Origin: Nitrosomonas sp.
GTDB taxonomy: Bacteria > Pseudomonadota > Gammaproteobacteria > Burkholderiales > Nitrosomonadaceae
Direction: 5' to 3'
NCBI GenBank assembly: GCA_024282035.1
Contig: JAMWZR010000007.1
Coordinates: forward strand, 39,487 to 103,486
Length of the DNA: 64,000 nt
Part shown: positions 47,049 to 56,937 of the stretch, in pieces
How positions within the stretch are numbered: position 1 is the stretch's first letter
Layout: the number at the start of each line of letters is the position of its first letter
The notes under the pieces: model-generated
What the model was told of the DNA's origin: nothing
What the model saw: only the letters and a program-made list of their open reading frames with translations
The model's database searches: none
Program-made: the position numbers and the translations under genes

Positions 47049-48182
47049 ATGGGATCCCTAAGATGGGTCGCACAGTCATTGCAACAACATGAGGTTTACA
47101 TCGGCATCATGTCAGGCACGAGCCTGGATGGTGTCGATGCCGTGTTGGTCACTCTGGATGAGCTGAAACCGGCTCTCATAGAATCTGTTTTTCTTCCATT
47201 CGATGCTTCACTGCGACAGGATTTGCTCGATCTGCATCAATCCGGGTATGACGAACTGAATCGCGCTGCGCTGCTCGGTAATCATTTGTCGCGACGGTAT
47301 GCGGATGCTGTGCATCAATTATTGGCACGAGCCAAAGTACGATGCGACCAAGTCGTGGCACTGGGGTGTCATGGTCAAACCATACGACATTGCCCAGAAA
47401 ATGAGAAACAATACACGATTCAACTTGTCAATGGCTCCCTGCTAGCTGAGCTGACCGGCATCATGGTAGTCACGGATTTCAGGAATCGTGATATCGCTGC
47501 TGGGGGACAGGGAGCGCCTTTGGTACCGGCATTTCATCGTGCCCTGTTTGCAGCGCATGATTGTCATCGCGTCATTGTGAATATTGGCGGAATTGCCAAT
47601 ATCACGAATTTGGAGTCTGATGGACGTGTGACCGGATTTGATTGTGGTCCCGGAAATATGTTGATGGATGCCTGGTGCTTCTTGCATCGTGGTGAGCAGT
47701 TCGATCGAGATGGTGCCTGGGCCAAATCTGGACAAAAGATTCCTGAGCTGCTGGATGCGATGTTGCGCGAACCTTTTTTTGCACAACGACCACCCAAAAG
47801 TACCGGACGTGAATTATTCAATTTAAGCTGGCTGAAAAGTCAACTTTCGAGTGACAGTAAAACCGAAGACGTTCAAGCGACATTATTGCAATTGACAGTG
47901 CTGAGTATTACGCAAGCGATTCGTGATTATTGTATTACGGCCAAAGAATTATACTTTTGTGGGGGTGGTGCACATAACGCCGCGTTGATGCAGCAACTGG
48001 AAGCCATGTTGCCAGGCAGGCAATTGATGTTGACCGATCAATTGGGTGTGGCAGCAGACTGGGTCGAGGCTTTTGCATTTGCCTGGCTGGCGCAGCAAAC
48101 TGTCAAAGGCAGGCCGGGTAATCTGCCATTGGTTACTGGTGCCAGTGGTGCGCGGATATTGGGGGCAATTTATCCTGCCTGA
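47049..48182 (+). CDS. anmK: Anhydro-N-acetylmuramic acid kinase
   Basis: AnmK phosphorylates and opens anhydroMurNAc in cell-wall recycling. The 377-aa protein has the N-terminal GIMSGTSLDGVDAV motif, CHGQTI and the VNIGGIANIT and GFDCGPGNMLMD phosphate-binding segments. The start at 47049 has no strong ribosome site; a start nearer the GIMSGTS motif is possible. It pairs functionally with the M23 peptidase upstream and converges on erpA. Confidence 0.94.
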   Translation: MGSLRWVAQSLQQHEVYIGIMSGTSLDGVDAVLVTLDELKPALIESVFLPFDASLRQDLLDLHQSGYDELNRAALLGNHLSRRYADAVHQLLARAKVRCDQVVALGCHGQTIRHCPENEKQYTIQLVNGSLLAELTGIMVVTDFRNRDIAAGGQGAPLVPAFHRALFAAHDCHRVIVNIGGIANITNLESDGRVTGFDCGPGNMLMDAWCFLHRGEQFDRDGAWAKSGQKIPELLDAMLREPFFAQRPPKSTGRELFNLSWLKSQLSSDSKTEDVQATLLQLTVLSITQAIRDYCITAKELYFCGGGAHNAALMQQLEAMLPGRQLMLTDQLGVAADWVEAFAFAWLAQQTVKGRPGNLPLVTGASGARILGAIYPA

Positions 48183-48203
48183 GTGGAATTCAGTGCCGAG
48201 CTT

Positions 48204-48548
48204 TCAAACGGAAAAGGAAGAGCCGCATCCGCAGGTGCTGGCTGCGCCAGGGTTCTTGATGACAAATTGTGCTCCTTTCAGACTTTCCTGATAGTCGATT
48301 TCTGCGCCGATAAGATATTGAAAGCTCATGGGATCGACCAGTAACTGGACTCCATTCTTCTCCATGACTGTATCGTCTTCATTGATCGTTTCATCAAAAG
48401 TGAATCCATACTGAAAACCGGAACATCCACCGCCACTAATAAATACCCTGAGTTTCAGATTGTCGTTACCTTCCTCTTCCATCAGTTGTCTGACTTTGGA
48501 AGCAGCGTTGTCCGTGAAGGAAATGGGTGTGTGATTTGCTGTACTCAT
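48204..48548 (-). CDS. erpA: Iron-sulfur cluster insertion protein ErpA
   Basis: A 114-aa A-type carrier that delivers Fe-S clusters to apoproteins. It has the three conserved cysteines C42 ([11 protein letters not shown]), C106 and C108 (TCGCGSSF). The QYGF context and synteny next to a bactofilin and argC fit ErpA in betaproteobacteria rather than IscA. Confidence 0.93.
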   Translation of the reverse strand: MSTANHTPISFTDNAASKVRQLMEEEGNDNLKLRVFISGGGCSGFQYGFTFDETINEDDTVMEKNGVQLLVDPMSFQYLIGAEIDYQESLKGAQFVIKNPGAASTCGCGSSFSV

Positions 48549-48574
48549 AGTATTTGTCTGTATATCAGGTGCTT

Positions 48575-49063
48575 TCAGGTTGTTCTGCTGTTGCGAGTTA
48601 GCCTGCTATCGGTTGAAACTTCAGTCTGTTTTTCGGATCCGGTGGCAAACAATGTTACCATTTTTTCCGACTGCTTTTCATTCTCAGTCTGTGGTTTAAC
48701 CTGTTGATGTATCATTTTTCCTTCGACCATGGCACCGAGCTGGATCTCCAGAGAACCGTAATGAATGTCACCATAGACCTTGGCCTTGGCTTGGAGTTCC
48801 AGATACCCCTGGGCATAGATCGGGCCGTTTACAGTACCGTTGATGATGACATGCGTTACTCTGATCGTTCCGGTGATGCATCCATCCTTGCTTAAAACCA
48901 GTGTGCTGTTCTGTTCTTTGCCACTGCTGATGACATTGCCTGTTACATGACCATCTACCCGAAGGCCGCCGCTGAATGCGATGTCTCCATGTATGTTCGT
49001 GTTGATACCAATGAGTGTATCGATGTGATTATGCAGCTGGTTTTTCTTTTTTCTACCAAACAT
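48575..49063 (-). CDS. Bactofilin-family cytoskeletal protein
   Basis: A 162-aa protein with a central right-handed beta-helix of short repeats ([19 protein letters not shown], then [17 protein letters not shown]). It is flanked by a basic N-terminus (MFGRKKKNQ) and a polar tail, the layout of polymer-forming bactofilins. These scaffold cell-wall enzymes or shape cell poles. The start at the ATG 49063 follows AAGGAG. A GTG at 49078 would overlap the upstream gene. The neighbouring murein genes agree with an envelope role. Confidence 0.9.
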   Translation of the reverse strand: MFGRKKKNQLHNHIDTLIGINTNIHGDIAFSGGLRVDGHVTGNVISSGKEQNSTLVLSKDGCITGTIRVTHVIINGTVNGPIYAQGYLELQAKAKVYGDIHYGSLEIQLGAMVEGKMIHQQVKPQTENEKQSEKMVTLFATGSEKQTEVSTDSRLTRNSRTT

Positions 49064-49074
49064 GATTTTCTCCT

Positions 49075-49809
49075 TCACAACGCAGGTTGTGCTGTTTGAG
49101 TCAGTAGAGCCTTATCGTTACCATTTTCGAAAATCTGAACCAGAAGATTTTCAACCGTTGTATCGGCAGGTACCTGGAAACTTTCATCCAGGCGATGTAG
49201 AAACCTGAAATGCACCGGAAAATCTGTCGATCCATCCTTGGTTGTCAGAGGTATGGTTTTGCTCTGGTTATTTTGCTGCAATTTGACCTGGAGACGTAAT
49301 TTTCCCTTGAAGTCGGTGGGTTTTCCTCCTCCTTGAATCAAGGTCAGGGTATAACGGTATTTGCCAGGCGTGTCAGTGGCTTTCAGGTTGAATTGGTGAA
49401 TCGAGATGCCATTTTTGCTGTTACCAGACATGAGATGTTGAAAAAAAACCAGTTTTTCCTTGAGCTGATCATTTTCATAGGTTAGCGATTTGACTTGCAA
49501 GGACAGATTATCGCTTGTGGTACTGTTCATCTGTAGCTGATGTGTCAGATCACCAATATGCGAGCATAATTTTTGCTTCTTGGTTTGCTGGCATACTCCA
49601 GGATCGTATGTGAAATCGAATTTTTCCGGAATAGCGGATGGGTTGCCAGTGGTAGCCGATTTACCTGCTTCATACATTCCCCAGGATAGTGCCAGCAACA
49701 GCGCTACAGAAATCATGAAAAAAAGCAGGCGACGTTGCCAAGACCATTGTGGGCGAACCACAACATCAGAAGAGAGGATTTTAGGTTTTTTGTAAAAAAA
49801 CTTGCTCAC
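49075..49809 (-). CDS. Membrane-anchored protein with coiled coil (DUF6776-like)
   Basis: A 244-aa protein with one N-terminal membrane segment (about residues 28-47), a heptad-rich stretch (about 85-125), and a beta-rich C-terminal domain containing YRYTLTLIQGGG and KGKLRLQV. Homologues commonly sit directly before the bactofilin gene in betaproteobacteria, as here, which suggests the two work together at the cell envelope. The biochemical function is unknown. Confidence 0.7.
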   Translation of the reverse strand: MSKFFYKKPKILSSDVVVRPQWSWQRRLLFFMISVALLLALSWGMYEAGKSATTGNPSAIPEKFDFTYDPGVCQQTKKQKLCSHIGDLTHQLQMNSTTSDNLSLQVKSLTYENDQLKEKLVFFQHLMSGNSKNGISIHQFNLKATDTPGKYRYTLTLIQGGGKPTDFKGKLRLQVKLQQNNQSKTIPLTTKDGSTDFPVHFRFLHRLDESFQVPADTTVENLLVQIFENGNDKALLTQTAQPAL

Positions 49810-50009
49810 GGCTTGACTCTATCAGTCTGAGGGTAATCTGCTAACCAGTTGCAGTGTCGATATTGATCAATTTGTCACGTACTTAAACCAGTGGTTTGTT
49901 CATGATTACAAATTGATTTCCTGGTCGATGATAGCAATGATGGCTGGATTGGTAAAGATTCTTACAAACATCGCATGTTTAAATGCGCCACTGAGTGACA
50001 GTAACGGGA

Positions 50010-51038
50010 CTAGGGCAACAGGGGAATCTGATTGATCCCCATGGTTTCAGGTAACCCAAACAGGATGTTCATGTTTTGTATGGCTTGACCTGCGGCACCT
50101 TTGACAAGATTGTCCGTCACCGACAGAATGACTGCGATATCACCATTCTGCGGTTGATGCACTGCGATGCGGCACAGATTGGAGCCGCGTACCGAGCGTG
50201 TTTCTGGATGTTTTCCTGCGGGAAGTACATCGACAAATGCTTCATCCTGATAGCGCTTTTCATACAGAGCCTGTAAATCGACAGTCTGAGTCAGTCTGGC
50301 ATACAGGGTGGCGTGAATGCCACGAATCATAGGTACCAGATGGGGTACAAATGTTAGTCCGATGGATTTCCCGGCGACATTGGCCAGGCCTTGGCTGATT
50401 TCGGGGAGATGGCGGTGACCGGGTACACCGTAAGCCTTGAAATTGTCTGAGGCTTCTGCATGTAAGGTATGGACTTCGGCTTTTCGTCCTGCACCTGACA
50501 CACCTGATTTGGTATCGGCAATGAGATGATCAAGATCCACGATTCCGGCTTCGATCAAAGGTAAAAAACCCAGTTGCACGGCAGTTGGATAACATCCAGG
50601 ATTAGCGATCAGGCGAGCCTGTTTGACCTGTTCGCGATTGATTTCAGGTAAACCATAAACGGCCTCGGCTACGAGATGCGGGCAGGCGTGCTGCATGCCA
50701 TACCATTTTTCCCAGACTGCGATATCCTTGATGCGAAAATCTGCCGCAAGATCGATAACCTTTACGTCAGCTTGCAGCAATGCTTCGGTTTGCTGCATGG
50801 CAATACCATTGGGTGTAGCAAAAAATACCACGTCACATTTGTCGAGTTTGGCTTCACCGGGGTCGCTGAATTTCAGATCGATGCGACCACGCAGGTTTGT
50901 GAACAGATCGGCAACAGGCAGCCCGGCCTCTCCACGTGATGTGATGGTCTTGATGCGTACTTTGGGATGTTGTGCCAGCAGACGTAACAACTCGACACCC
51001 GTATATCCTGTTCCACCGACAATGCCGACATTGATCAT
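50010..51038 (-). CDS. argC: N-acetyl-gamma-glutamyl-phosphate reductase
   Basis: ArgC reduces N-acetylglutamyl phosphate in arginine synthesis. The 342-aa protein has the NADP-binding [17 protein letters not shown] start and the catalytic C149 in [12 protein letters not shown]. The ATG at 51038 has a GGGAGGA site. Located in the conserved order rplM-rpsI-argC, but the terminator at 51081-51109 separates its transcript from the ribosomal genes. Confidence 0.96.
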   Translation of the reverse strand: MINVGIVGGTGYTGVELLRLLAQHPKVRIKTITSRGEAGLPVADLFTNLRGRIDLKFSDPGEAKLDKCDVVFFATPNGIAMQQTEALLQADVKVIDLAADFRIKDIAVWEKWYGMQHACPHLVAEAVYGLPEINREQVKQARLIANPGCYPTAVQLGFLPLIEAGIVDLDHLIADTKSGVSGAGRKAEVHTLHAEASDNFKAYGVPGHRHLPEISQGLANVAGKSIGLTFVPHLVPMIRGIHATLYARLTQTVDLQALYEKRYQDEAFVDVLPAGKHPETRSVRGSNLCRIAVHQPQNGDIAVILSVTDNLVKGAAGQAIQNMNILFGLPETMGINQIPLLP

Positions 51039-51080
51039 CGTGTTTTCCTCCCTCAGTACATTGTGTTATGACATTGCAAT

Positions 51081-51109
51081 AAAAAAGCCGCCCGAAAGAG
51101 GCGGCTTTT
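51081..51109 (-). terminator. Intrinsic terminator after rpsI
   Basis: AAAAGCCGCC (51083-51092) and GGCGGCTTTT (51100-51109) form a perfect 10-bp GC-rich stem with a 7-base loop, and the minus-strand transcript continues with a T run. It ends the rplM-rpsI transcript. Confidence 0.9.
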
Positions 51110-51125
51110 CATACAGCATAAAATA

Positions 51126-51518
51126 TTAACGTTTAGAGAATTGCTTGCGACGCCGCGCTTTACGCAAACCCACTTTTTTCCTTTCTACTTCACGAGCATC
51201 CCGGGTAACCAATCCTGCTTTGCTGAGTACCGGTTTTAGCGTTGCATCGTGATCAATCAGCGCGCGTGTAATGCCATGACGCACAGCGCCTGCCTGACCC
51301 GATTCGCCACCACCATGGATATTGACCATGATATCAAATGAACTGGCGTTATTGGTGAGCTCGAGAGGTTGCCTTGCTATCATGCGTCCCGTTTCGCGAG
51401 AGAAATATTCATCAATCGGTTTATTGTTGATGATGATCGAGCCTTTGCCCGGTTTGATAAAAACACGAGCAACAGCGCTTTTACGACGACCGGTACCATA
51501 ATTGAATTGTGTGGCCAT
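51126..51518 (-). CDS. rpsI: 30S ribosomal protein S9
   Basis: A 130-aa protein of standard S9 length. It has [12 protein letters not shown] near the N-terminus, [15 protein letters not shown] in the middle and the basic C-terminal tail ending KQFSKR that reaches the P-site. It follows rplM by 6 bases in the universal rplM-rpsI pair. Confidence 0.98.
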   Translation of the reverse strand: MATQFNYGTGRRKSAVARVFIKPGKGSIIINNKPIDEYFSRETGRMIARQPLELTNNASSFDIMVNIHGGGESGQAGAVRHGITRALIDHDATLKPVLSKAGLVTRDAREVERKKVGLRKARRRKQFSKR

Positions 51519-51524
51519 AAACGA

Positions 51525-51959
51525 TTACGCCCTGATTTCTAGTGGTTTGGGTTGTTGTGCAGCGTGAGGATGCGAGTCACCTGCATAAATTTTCAGCTTT
51601 TTTATCATGGCATATCCCAAGGGACCCTTGGGTAACATGCCCTTGACGGCTTTCTCAAGTGGTCGGGCCGGGAAGCGTGCGTGCATTTTCTTCAGCGGAG
51701 TGGCATAAATCCCACCAGGATATCCGGTGTGACGATAATAAATTTTGTCTTCCATCTTGTTGCCAGTCACGCGTATTTTGTCGACGTTAATGACAACGAT
51801 GTAATCACCTGTATCAACATGTGGTGTGTAGATGGCTTTATGCTTGCCGCGTAACCGGTGCGCAATCTGCGAAGCCAGTCGACCCAAAACCTTGTCGGTT
51901 GCATCGACGACAAACCAGTCATGCTGTACTTCGTGTGGCTTGGCTGAAAATGTTTTCAC
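51525..51959 (-). CDS. rplM: 50S ribosomal protein L13
   Basis: A 144-aa protein with the L13 segments [23 protein letters not shown] and GMLPKGPLG. The start is a GTG at 51959 with an AGGA site upstream. It is the first gene of the rplM-rpsI unit and is divergent from glnS. Confidence 0.98.
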   Translation of the reverse strand: MKTFSAKPHEVQHDWFVVDATDKVLGRLASQIAHRLRGKHKAIYTPHVDTGDYIVVINVDKIRVTGNKMEDKIYYRHTGYPGGIYATPLKKMHARFPARPLEKAVKGMLPKGPLGYAMIKKLKIYAGDSHPHAAQQPKPLEIRA

Positions 51960-52137
51960 GAAAACCTATCCTGCGTATTCAAAAAGAGCCGCAAATTCTA
52001 AGTCAGACAGGGGTAAAAGTCAAATCTGGAACGCGGTGATCCGGTATTGTTGTGCGGAAGCGATGTTGACAGTTGATGGTGTAATGAAAATTCTCTTTCC
52101 AATGTTGAAGAATGGTGGAATTTACGTCAATCATCGC

Positions 52138-52143
52138 TATAAT
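52138..52143 (+). promoter_or_regulatory. Candidate -10 element for glnS
   Basis: A perfect TATAAT lies 90 bases before the glnS start in the rplM/glnS divergent spacer. No strong -35 is seen at the right distance. Confidence 0.35.
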
Positions 52144-52232
52144 CTCTGCGAAAAACAGTCACATGTCACCCTTCAGGGGGAGCGAACGTCCAGTTTTACC
52201 ACATTCATGATCAACAGACCGAGAGGCGTATT

Positions 52233-53939
52233 TTGAACAACAAACCTGCAAATGATCCTGCAACCGAATCTGCACCTTCCAATTTCATCCGCAATATCAT
52301 TGACGAAGACAATCGCATCGGTAAATGGAACAGTCGTGTGGAGACGCGTTTCCCACCCGAGCCCAATGGCTACTTGCACATCGGTCATGCCAAGAGTATC
52401 TGCCTGAATTTCGGTATTGCCCGGGATTACGATGGTGTATGTCATTTGCGTTTCGACGACACCAATCCTGAAAAGGAAGCACAGGAATATGTGGATTCGA
52501 TTTGTGATAGCGTGTCCTGGCTGGGTTTCGATTGGGGCGTGCATTGCTATTACTCGTCCGATTATTTTGTACAGTTGTATGAGTTTGCCGAATTTCTGAT
52601 TACGCAGGGCAAAGCCTATGTTGAAAGCCTGTCTGCTGATGAGATTCGCGAATATCGCGGTACCTTGACCAGTCCTGGCAGGGATAGTCCTTATCGGGAT
52701 CGCCCTGTAGCCGAGAATCTCGATCTGTTTCGCCGCATGAAAGCTGGTGAATTTCCCGATGGGCACTATGTGCTGCGTGCCAAGATCGACATGGCGTCAC
52801 CCAACATCAATATGCGTGATCCGGTTATTTACCGCATCCGCCATGTGCATCATCAGCGTACCGGTAACCAATGGTGCATCTATCCCATGTACGATTACAC
52901 GCATTGCATATCCGATGCTCTGGAACGTATTACCCACTCGCTCTGTACACTGGAATTCGAGGATCATCGCCCGTTGTACGACTGGGTACTCGATCAACTG
53001 GCGGACAAGGTGCCATGTCACCCGCAACAAATCGAGTTTGCACGGCTCAACCTGACCTATACCGTCATGAGCAAGCGCAAACTGATCGAGCTGGTAGAAA
53101 AAAAACTGGTCGATGGCTGGGATGATCCTCGTTTGAGCACACTGGCTGGAGTGCGACGCCGTGGCTTCACACCACGTTCGATTCGGATGTTTACCGATCG
53201 TATTGGTATCAGCAAAGCAGACTCATGGATCGACATGAGTGTACTGGAAGATTGCCTGCGTGAGGATCTGAATGAGCATGCGGTCAGACGCGTTGCCATC
53301 TTGCGGCCACTGAAACTGATCATCGACAACTATCCCGAAGGGCAACAAGAGGACTGCCTGGCACCGAATCATCCACAAAAACCCGAGTTGGGCAAGCGCT
53401 CCATTCCATTTTCCAGAGAGTTGTATATTGAACGTGACGATTTCATGGAAGTACCCAGCAAGGGTTATTTTCGTTTGTCGCCGGGCGCGGAAGTGCGGTT
53501 ACGCTATGCCTATATCGTCAAATGTGTGCACATTGAAAAAAATGCACAGGGTAAAATCGAAGCCATACATTGTACTTATGATCCCGACACCAAAAGCGGC
53601 ACGGCCGGGGCAGAAAGCCGCAAGGTCAAGGGAAACATCCACTGGTTGTCAGTCGCGCATGCCCAGACAGCCGAAGTGCGCCTGTATGACCGACTGTTCA
53701 CCGATCCGCATCCGGACAGTGGTGACAAGGATTACAAATCGGCATTAAACCCCGATTCCAAACAGATCATCAGCGCCTATATCGAAACCGCTTTGTGCGA
53801 AGCGGAACCGGAAGCCAGTTTTCAGTTCGAGCGAAACGGTTACTTTGTCGCCGATCGCATCGATATGAAAGCAGAGAAACCGGTATTCAATCGCGCGGTA
53901 ACATTGCGGGATTCATGGGGGAAACATGCCAGTTCATAA
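52233..53939 (+). CDS. glnS: Glutaminyl-tRNA synthetase
   Basis: A 568-aa class I synthetase with [15 protein letters not shown] (HIGH motif at residues 49-52), the FDDTNPEKE segment and a VMSKRKL motif near residue 278. The DTNP and [11 protein letters not shown] elements are typical of GlnRS rather than GluRS. The start is a TTG at 52233 after a GAGAGG site. The presence of GlnRS implies direct charging of tRNA-Gln. Confidence 0.95.
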   Translation: MNNKPANDPATESAPSNFIRNIIDEDNRIGKWNSRVETRFPPEPNGYLHIGHAKSICLNFGIARDYDGVCHLRFDDTNPEKEAQEYVDSICDSVSWLGFDWGVHCYYSSDYFVQLYEFAEFLITQGKAYVESLSADEIREYRGTLTSPGRDSPYRDRPVAENLDLFRRMKAGEFPDGHYVLRAKIDMASPNINMRDPVIYRIRHVHHQRTGNQWCIYPMYDYTHCISDALERITHSLCTLEFEDHRPLYDWVLDQLADKVPCHPQQIEFARLNLTYTVMSKRKLIELVEKKLVDGWDDPRLSTLAGVRRRGFTPRSIRMFTDRIGISKADSWIDMSVLEDCLREDLNEHAVRRVAILRPLKLIIDNYPEGQQEDCLAPNHPQKPELGKRSIPFSRELYIERDDFMEVPSKGYFRLSPGAEVRLRYAYIVKCVHIEKNAQGKIEAIHCTYDPDTKSGTAGAESRKVKGNIHWLSVAHAQTAEVRLYDRLFTDPHPDSGDKDYKSALNPDSKQIISAYIETALCEAEPEASFQFERNGYFVADRIDMKAEKPVFNRAVTLRDSWGKHASS

Positions 53940-54050
53940 TAAATATAGTATGCGGCAATTCCCGATAGTTGGAGATTTGCGGGCTTGGTAAGCTCTTGAC
54001 AGAATTCCTTTGGATTTAAATCACAGGTCGTTCAAATGACATTGTGATGC

Positions 54051-54734
54051 TTAAGAGACTAATTGCTCAAAAAAACCACCAATGTTTTTGTTGCGATCAA
54101 TAAAGTGGATTTCATAGATCCAGTAGCGTTCGTGTCCTAATCGGTCAAGTTCCGACATGCTTAAGTGATTGTCCGGATGAATATAGTTTGTTTTTTCTTC
54201 ACCCAGTAATTTTTCATGAGGGAAATTACCAACAAGATGCCCGCAATGTTCGTTGCCATATTCCCATCCGTATTTTTGTGCCAGTGAGCAGGTGAAAGCA
54301 TAAAATTCGGCGCCGGTTATGGTATTGCGATATTTGTCGAAGTAAGCCTTTCCTTCATCCCAGGCCGACGCAATATCCTTGGCTAATTTGTGCATTTGAG
54401 GATCGCTACCTGTAACAAATGTTCTTCCAATATCAGCTTCCCAGTCTTCAAATATCGGACCGAAATCAAAGAATACAATGTCGTTTTCACCCAGGGTCAG
54501 CTCAGGTGGATTTTCACGGTATGGCAATAGGGTATTCTTGCCGCATCGAACAATCTTTTTATGCCAGTATCTTTGAATACCAAATAACTCAAAAGCAAGA
54601 TCATAAACTAATCGATTTAGTTCTTTTTCCGATAAGCCTGGCTGGATAAGTTGGCGCTGCTCCAAAGTATGGAATAATGCAATGGCTTTTTGGTTTGCGT
54701 TTTGAATCTTGGCAAGATTGTTGTTATTGGGCAT
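54051..54734 (-). CDS. M24-family metallopeptidase-like protein
   Basis: A 227-aa pita-bread fold protein. It has the metal ligands of the aminopeptidase P/methionine aminopeptidase family in order: D90 and D101 (FFDFGPIFEDWEADIGRTF), H166 (CGHLVG), E208 (IYEIHF), and probably E223 near the C-terminus. It lacks the N-terminal domain of prolidases. The start at 54734 has no good ribosome site. It lies one base beyond the stop of a small ORF (54736-54813) that does, so translation is probably coupled. It could be an ordinary peptidase or creatinase-like enzyme. Its position after a tiny ORF and an unknown large protein makes peptide maturation a possible role. Confidence 0.75.
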   Translation of the reverse strand: MPNNNNLAKIQNANQKAIALFHTLEQRQLIQPGLSEKELNRLVYDLAFELFGIQRYWHKKIVRCGKNTLLPYRENPPELTLGENDIVFFDFGPIFEDWEADIGRTFVTGSDPQMHKLAKDIASAWDEGKAYFDKYRNTITGAEFYAFTCSLAQKYGWEYGNEHCGHLVGNFPHEKLLGEEKTNYIHPDNHLSMSELDRLGHERYWIYEIHFIDRNKNIGGFFEQLVS

Positions 54735-54735
54735 T

Positions 54736-54813
54736 TCAGAATACTTGCAATTTAAAGATTTGTTGATTTATATGTTCAATATCAACAATATTAGCTGATT
54801 GCTTGGCTATCAT
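54736..54813 (-). CDS. Small ORF (25 codons) upstream of the M24 peptidase
   Basis: A 25-residue frame starting MIAKQSANIVD and ending in QVF has a CAGGAAA ribosome-like site 5 bases before its ATG. Its TGA is one base from the peptidase ATG, which lacks its own site. It may be a translated leader that couples translation, or a second small peptide. There is no similarity evidence. Confidence 0.35.
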   Translation of the reverse strand: MIAKQSANIVDIEHINQQIFKLQVF

Positions 54814-54854
54814 GATTTTCCTGTTGACTTGAAAGTTGACTATGGTCTTTTATG

Positions 54855-54888
54855 GGGATTAAGGAGGGCAGTTACCCTCCTTAATCCC
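54855..54888 (-). other. Perfect 14-bp hairpin after the 19-codon ORF
   Basis: GGGATTAAGGAGGG and CCCTCCTTAATCCC pair perfectly over 14 bp with a 6-base loop, 13 bases after the micro-ORF stop (minus strand). The next bases are CATAAAAG, not a U tract. It could partly terminate or protect the RNA, so that the short upstream message is more abundant than the downstream gene. It could also mask the AGGAGG sequence it contains. Confidence 0.7.
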
Positions 54889-54901
54889 AAGCTAATTAAT
54901 A

Positions 54902-54961
54902 TTACTCATGAACTCCGCCGCACTTTCTAAGGCCGGCACGAACTTTGGTTTTTACTTTCAT
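54902..54961 (-). CDS. Putative 19-residue peptide, candidate RiPP-type precursor
   Basis: A 19-codon frame from ATG at 54961 to TAA at 54902 encodes a strongly basic peptide starting MKVKTKVRAG and ending CGGVHE, with a single cysteine. A near-perfect ribosome site (CAGGAG) lies 5 to 6 bases before the ATG, which is unusual for chance. It sits 95 bases after an unrecognised 626-aa gene and before a strong hairpin and a peptidase gene, all on one strand. That is the order expected of a small modified-peptide cassette. Expression and homologues could not be checked. Confidence 0.45.
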   Translation of the reverse strand: MKVKTKVRAGLRKCGGVHE

Positions 54962-55056
54962 GATGCTCTCCTGTTACTGAATTTCCCGTGCCCATCGCAC
55001 GTCGATCTGTCAGCCCCGTGCTGGCCTTGCGCGCGCATTAATTTGACTTTTACTGC

Positions 55057-56937
55057 TCAGGTGTCTAAGCAATCGATTATTTCAATACTCTCTTGGGTTA
55101 TAGCCACTTCAATCCCTATAATTTTCATCACCTCATTGATTAAGTAGGGTGGATGGCTTTTTTCTTCTTCTACCTGATAATAAAAGTAGAGATCTTTTGC
55201 AGTGAGCTGTCGAAGCGGTTGTTGACGACCGAGAAGTTGATTGATGTGATATTGAATTTCAGTAGCAGCTCGAAGAACGACTTGTTCAGTTAAAAAATAA
55301 CTCATTAAACAGTTGGTCAGGTCATCGAGTATGCTATTGGCAGCAATATTTTTTGAGTCGAATCGCTTTTGTAACAAGCGATACAATTGATTTTTTGCTG
55401 CTGTCTGCGAGTGCGTCCAGACTGGAGTAAGTCTGTCAGTTAGGGCTGTTTTCGAAGTGATCTGACCGAGACCGCTAGTGGCTTGGGCGTACATGTCGGA
55501 ATATGCTCGCTCGTTATTGATTCGCCATTCTTCTGTTCCAACATAGGTATGTGATCTTACAAAATCTACTAGATCAACCATTTGATTCCGGATTGTGATA
55601 AATGCTGGTAACTCTTTCTCTGGCCACCTTTCAGTAATCGATAATATTTGCTCGTAAGTGCGGGCGACTCGATTCCAGAGTGAAGAGGTCACTGCATTGA
55701 CCTGTAACCCATAAAAGCCGTAGTCGAAAGCCGACTCGATTGCATCGAGAGCAGAAATGACGGCTTCATCAAGTACTACCGACTCAGCATCGTCAACAGG
55801 TTCACCATCAATGAGCACATGCAAGAGCTCTTCAATCATCGCTTTCGGACCGGCGCATACGCCATAGTCTGAAATGAAAACCGCGTTTCGTTCTGCATAA
55901 GCGTATATTTGATTGCTTGTTACGACAGTGTCTGGTGGCAGTGTAGGCTCATCGACCGCTATGAAAAGCATGTAATGCATAGTCATCCGTATCCCATCTG
56001 TTACTCTGAACATTGAAGAAAGAACTGGATGGAGATGGCCATTCTCAATCCGGTTCTTTTTTTTCATCATCAAAAATGCGGGTAGTGCCAACACTTGAGT
56101 GGATAGGCGTTCCAGATCACCAACCGTCCAACCTTGTTGTCTTATCTTGGGAAATCTTCTCAAATAAGCTTCGCGGAAATAATGAAGTGCAGCTAATGTT
56201 TGCTTCCAGTGCATTCTGATACTCTTTAGCGCTGTTACATTCATTGGTTTGTCATCTTGGAATCGACTACCTGGATGTAAGCAAGTCCGCCATGTCGTTG
56301 GCACATCGAGTCGTAACTGGGTAGGAAAAGCATTGGCTTCTCCAATCTGACGACCTTCTGCATCGAGTGCGATGTGGACAATCCGGTAAATGGGAATGAT
56401 TGATTCCAGATACCCTACTTCTGTTGAACGGCCAGTCAGATCATGGGTTATTTTTGCGCATTCGTCATACCACATTCTTGGTGTAGTACTTTTAGAAGGC
56501 GGAACAAGGGAAGGACGAGAGCCAATTTGGGATAAAGATGAGTTCGATGTATTGGGACTTGCTTGATCAAGTATGCCTTCATTGATCAAATGATCTAGTA
56601 AGTCTTTTATTTGTGTCCATTGATATCCATTACCCCAGGTTGTTGCTTCTTGAGCGATAAAATATTCATGTTTGGCAAGCTCCTCACCAAAATCAAATAG
56701 TTCGGGATCGTCAAAGCAGACTTCTCGTTGTCCATAGTAAATATGAAATTCCTTCATGCCTGATTCATCGATCGTATACTCAGCAACCACACGCTTAAAA
56801 TTCGGAAAGAAAATTGTATCTTCAGGATCTAAAGCAGATTGCTGGGTATGATTTTCGTGGAAGGGACAATGATTAACACTTGAATTACTGGTTTCAGAAA
56901 CATTTCTGTGATCATGGATTGGCATTGGTTTATTCAT
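55057..56937 (-). CDS. Large protein of unknown function, possible peptide-modifying enzyme
   Basis: A 626-aa protein that I do not recognise. The N-terminus is His/Cys-rich (HDHRN, NHCPFHENH). Next comes a segment of about 65 residues (EFHIYYGQREVCFDDPELF through IKDLLDHLINEGIL). Its strand-strand-helix pattern resembles a winged-helix domain, similar in outline to PqqD-like RiPP recognition elements. The remaining 450 residues are mainly helical with no visible nucleotide-binding, radical-SAM or P-loop motif. No signal peptide is seen, so it should be cytoplasmic. The ATG at 56937 has a GGAAGGA site; a TTG at 56955 is less likely. The 19-codon ORF follows on the same strand. Confidence 0.55.
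   Translation of the reverse strand: MNKPMPIHDHRNVSETSNSSVNHCPFHENHTQQSALDPEDTIFFPNFKRVVAEYTIDESGMKEFHIYYGQREVCFDDPELFDFGEELAKHEYFIAQEATTWGNGYQWTQIKDLLDHLINEGILDQASPNTSNSSLSQIGSRPSLVPPSKSTTPRMWYDECAKITHDLTGRSTEVGYLESIIPIYRIVHIALDAEGRQIGEANAFPTQLRLDVPTTWRTCLHPGSRFQDDKPMNVTALKSIRMHWKQTLAALHYFREAYLRRFPKIRQQGWTVGDLERLSTQVLALPAFLMMKKKNRIENGHLHPVLSSMFRVTDGIRMTMHYMLFIAVDEPTLPPDTVVTSNQIYAYAERNAVFISDYGVCAGPKAMIEELLHVLIDGEPVDDAESVVLDEAVISALDAIESAFDYGFYGLQVNAVTSSLWNRVARTYEQILSITERWPEKELPAFITIRNQMVDLVDFVRSHTYVGTEEWRINNERAYSDMYAQATSGLGQITSKTALTDRLTPVWTHSQTAAKNQLYRLLQKRFDSKNIAANSILDDLTNCLMSYFLTEQVVLRAATEIQYHINQLLGRQQPLRQLTAKDLYFYYQVEEEKSHPPYLINEVMKIIGIEVAITQESIEIIDCLDT

Noticed and set aside
54908-55147. 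79-codon plus-strand ORF over the micro-ORF region
   Set aside because: It is antisense to the 19-codon ORF and the 3' end of the large gene, without a ribosome site.
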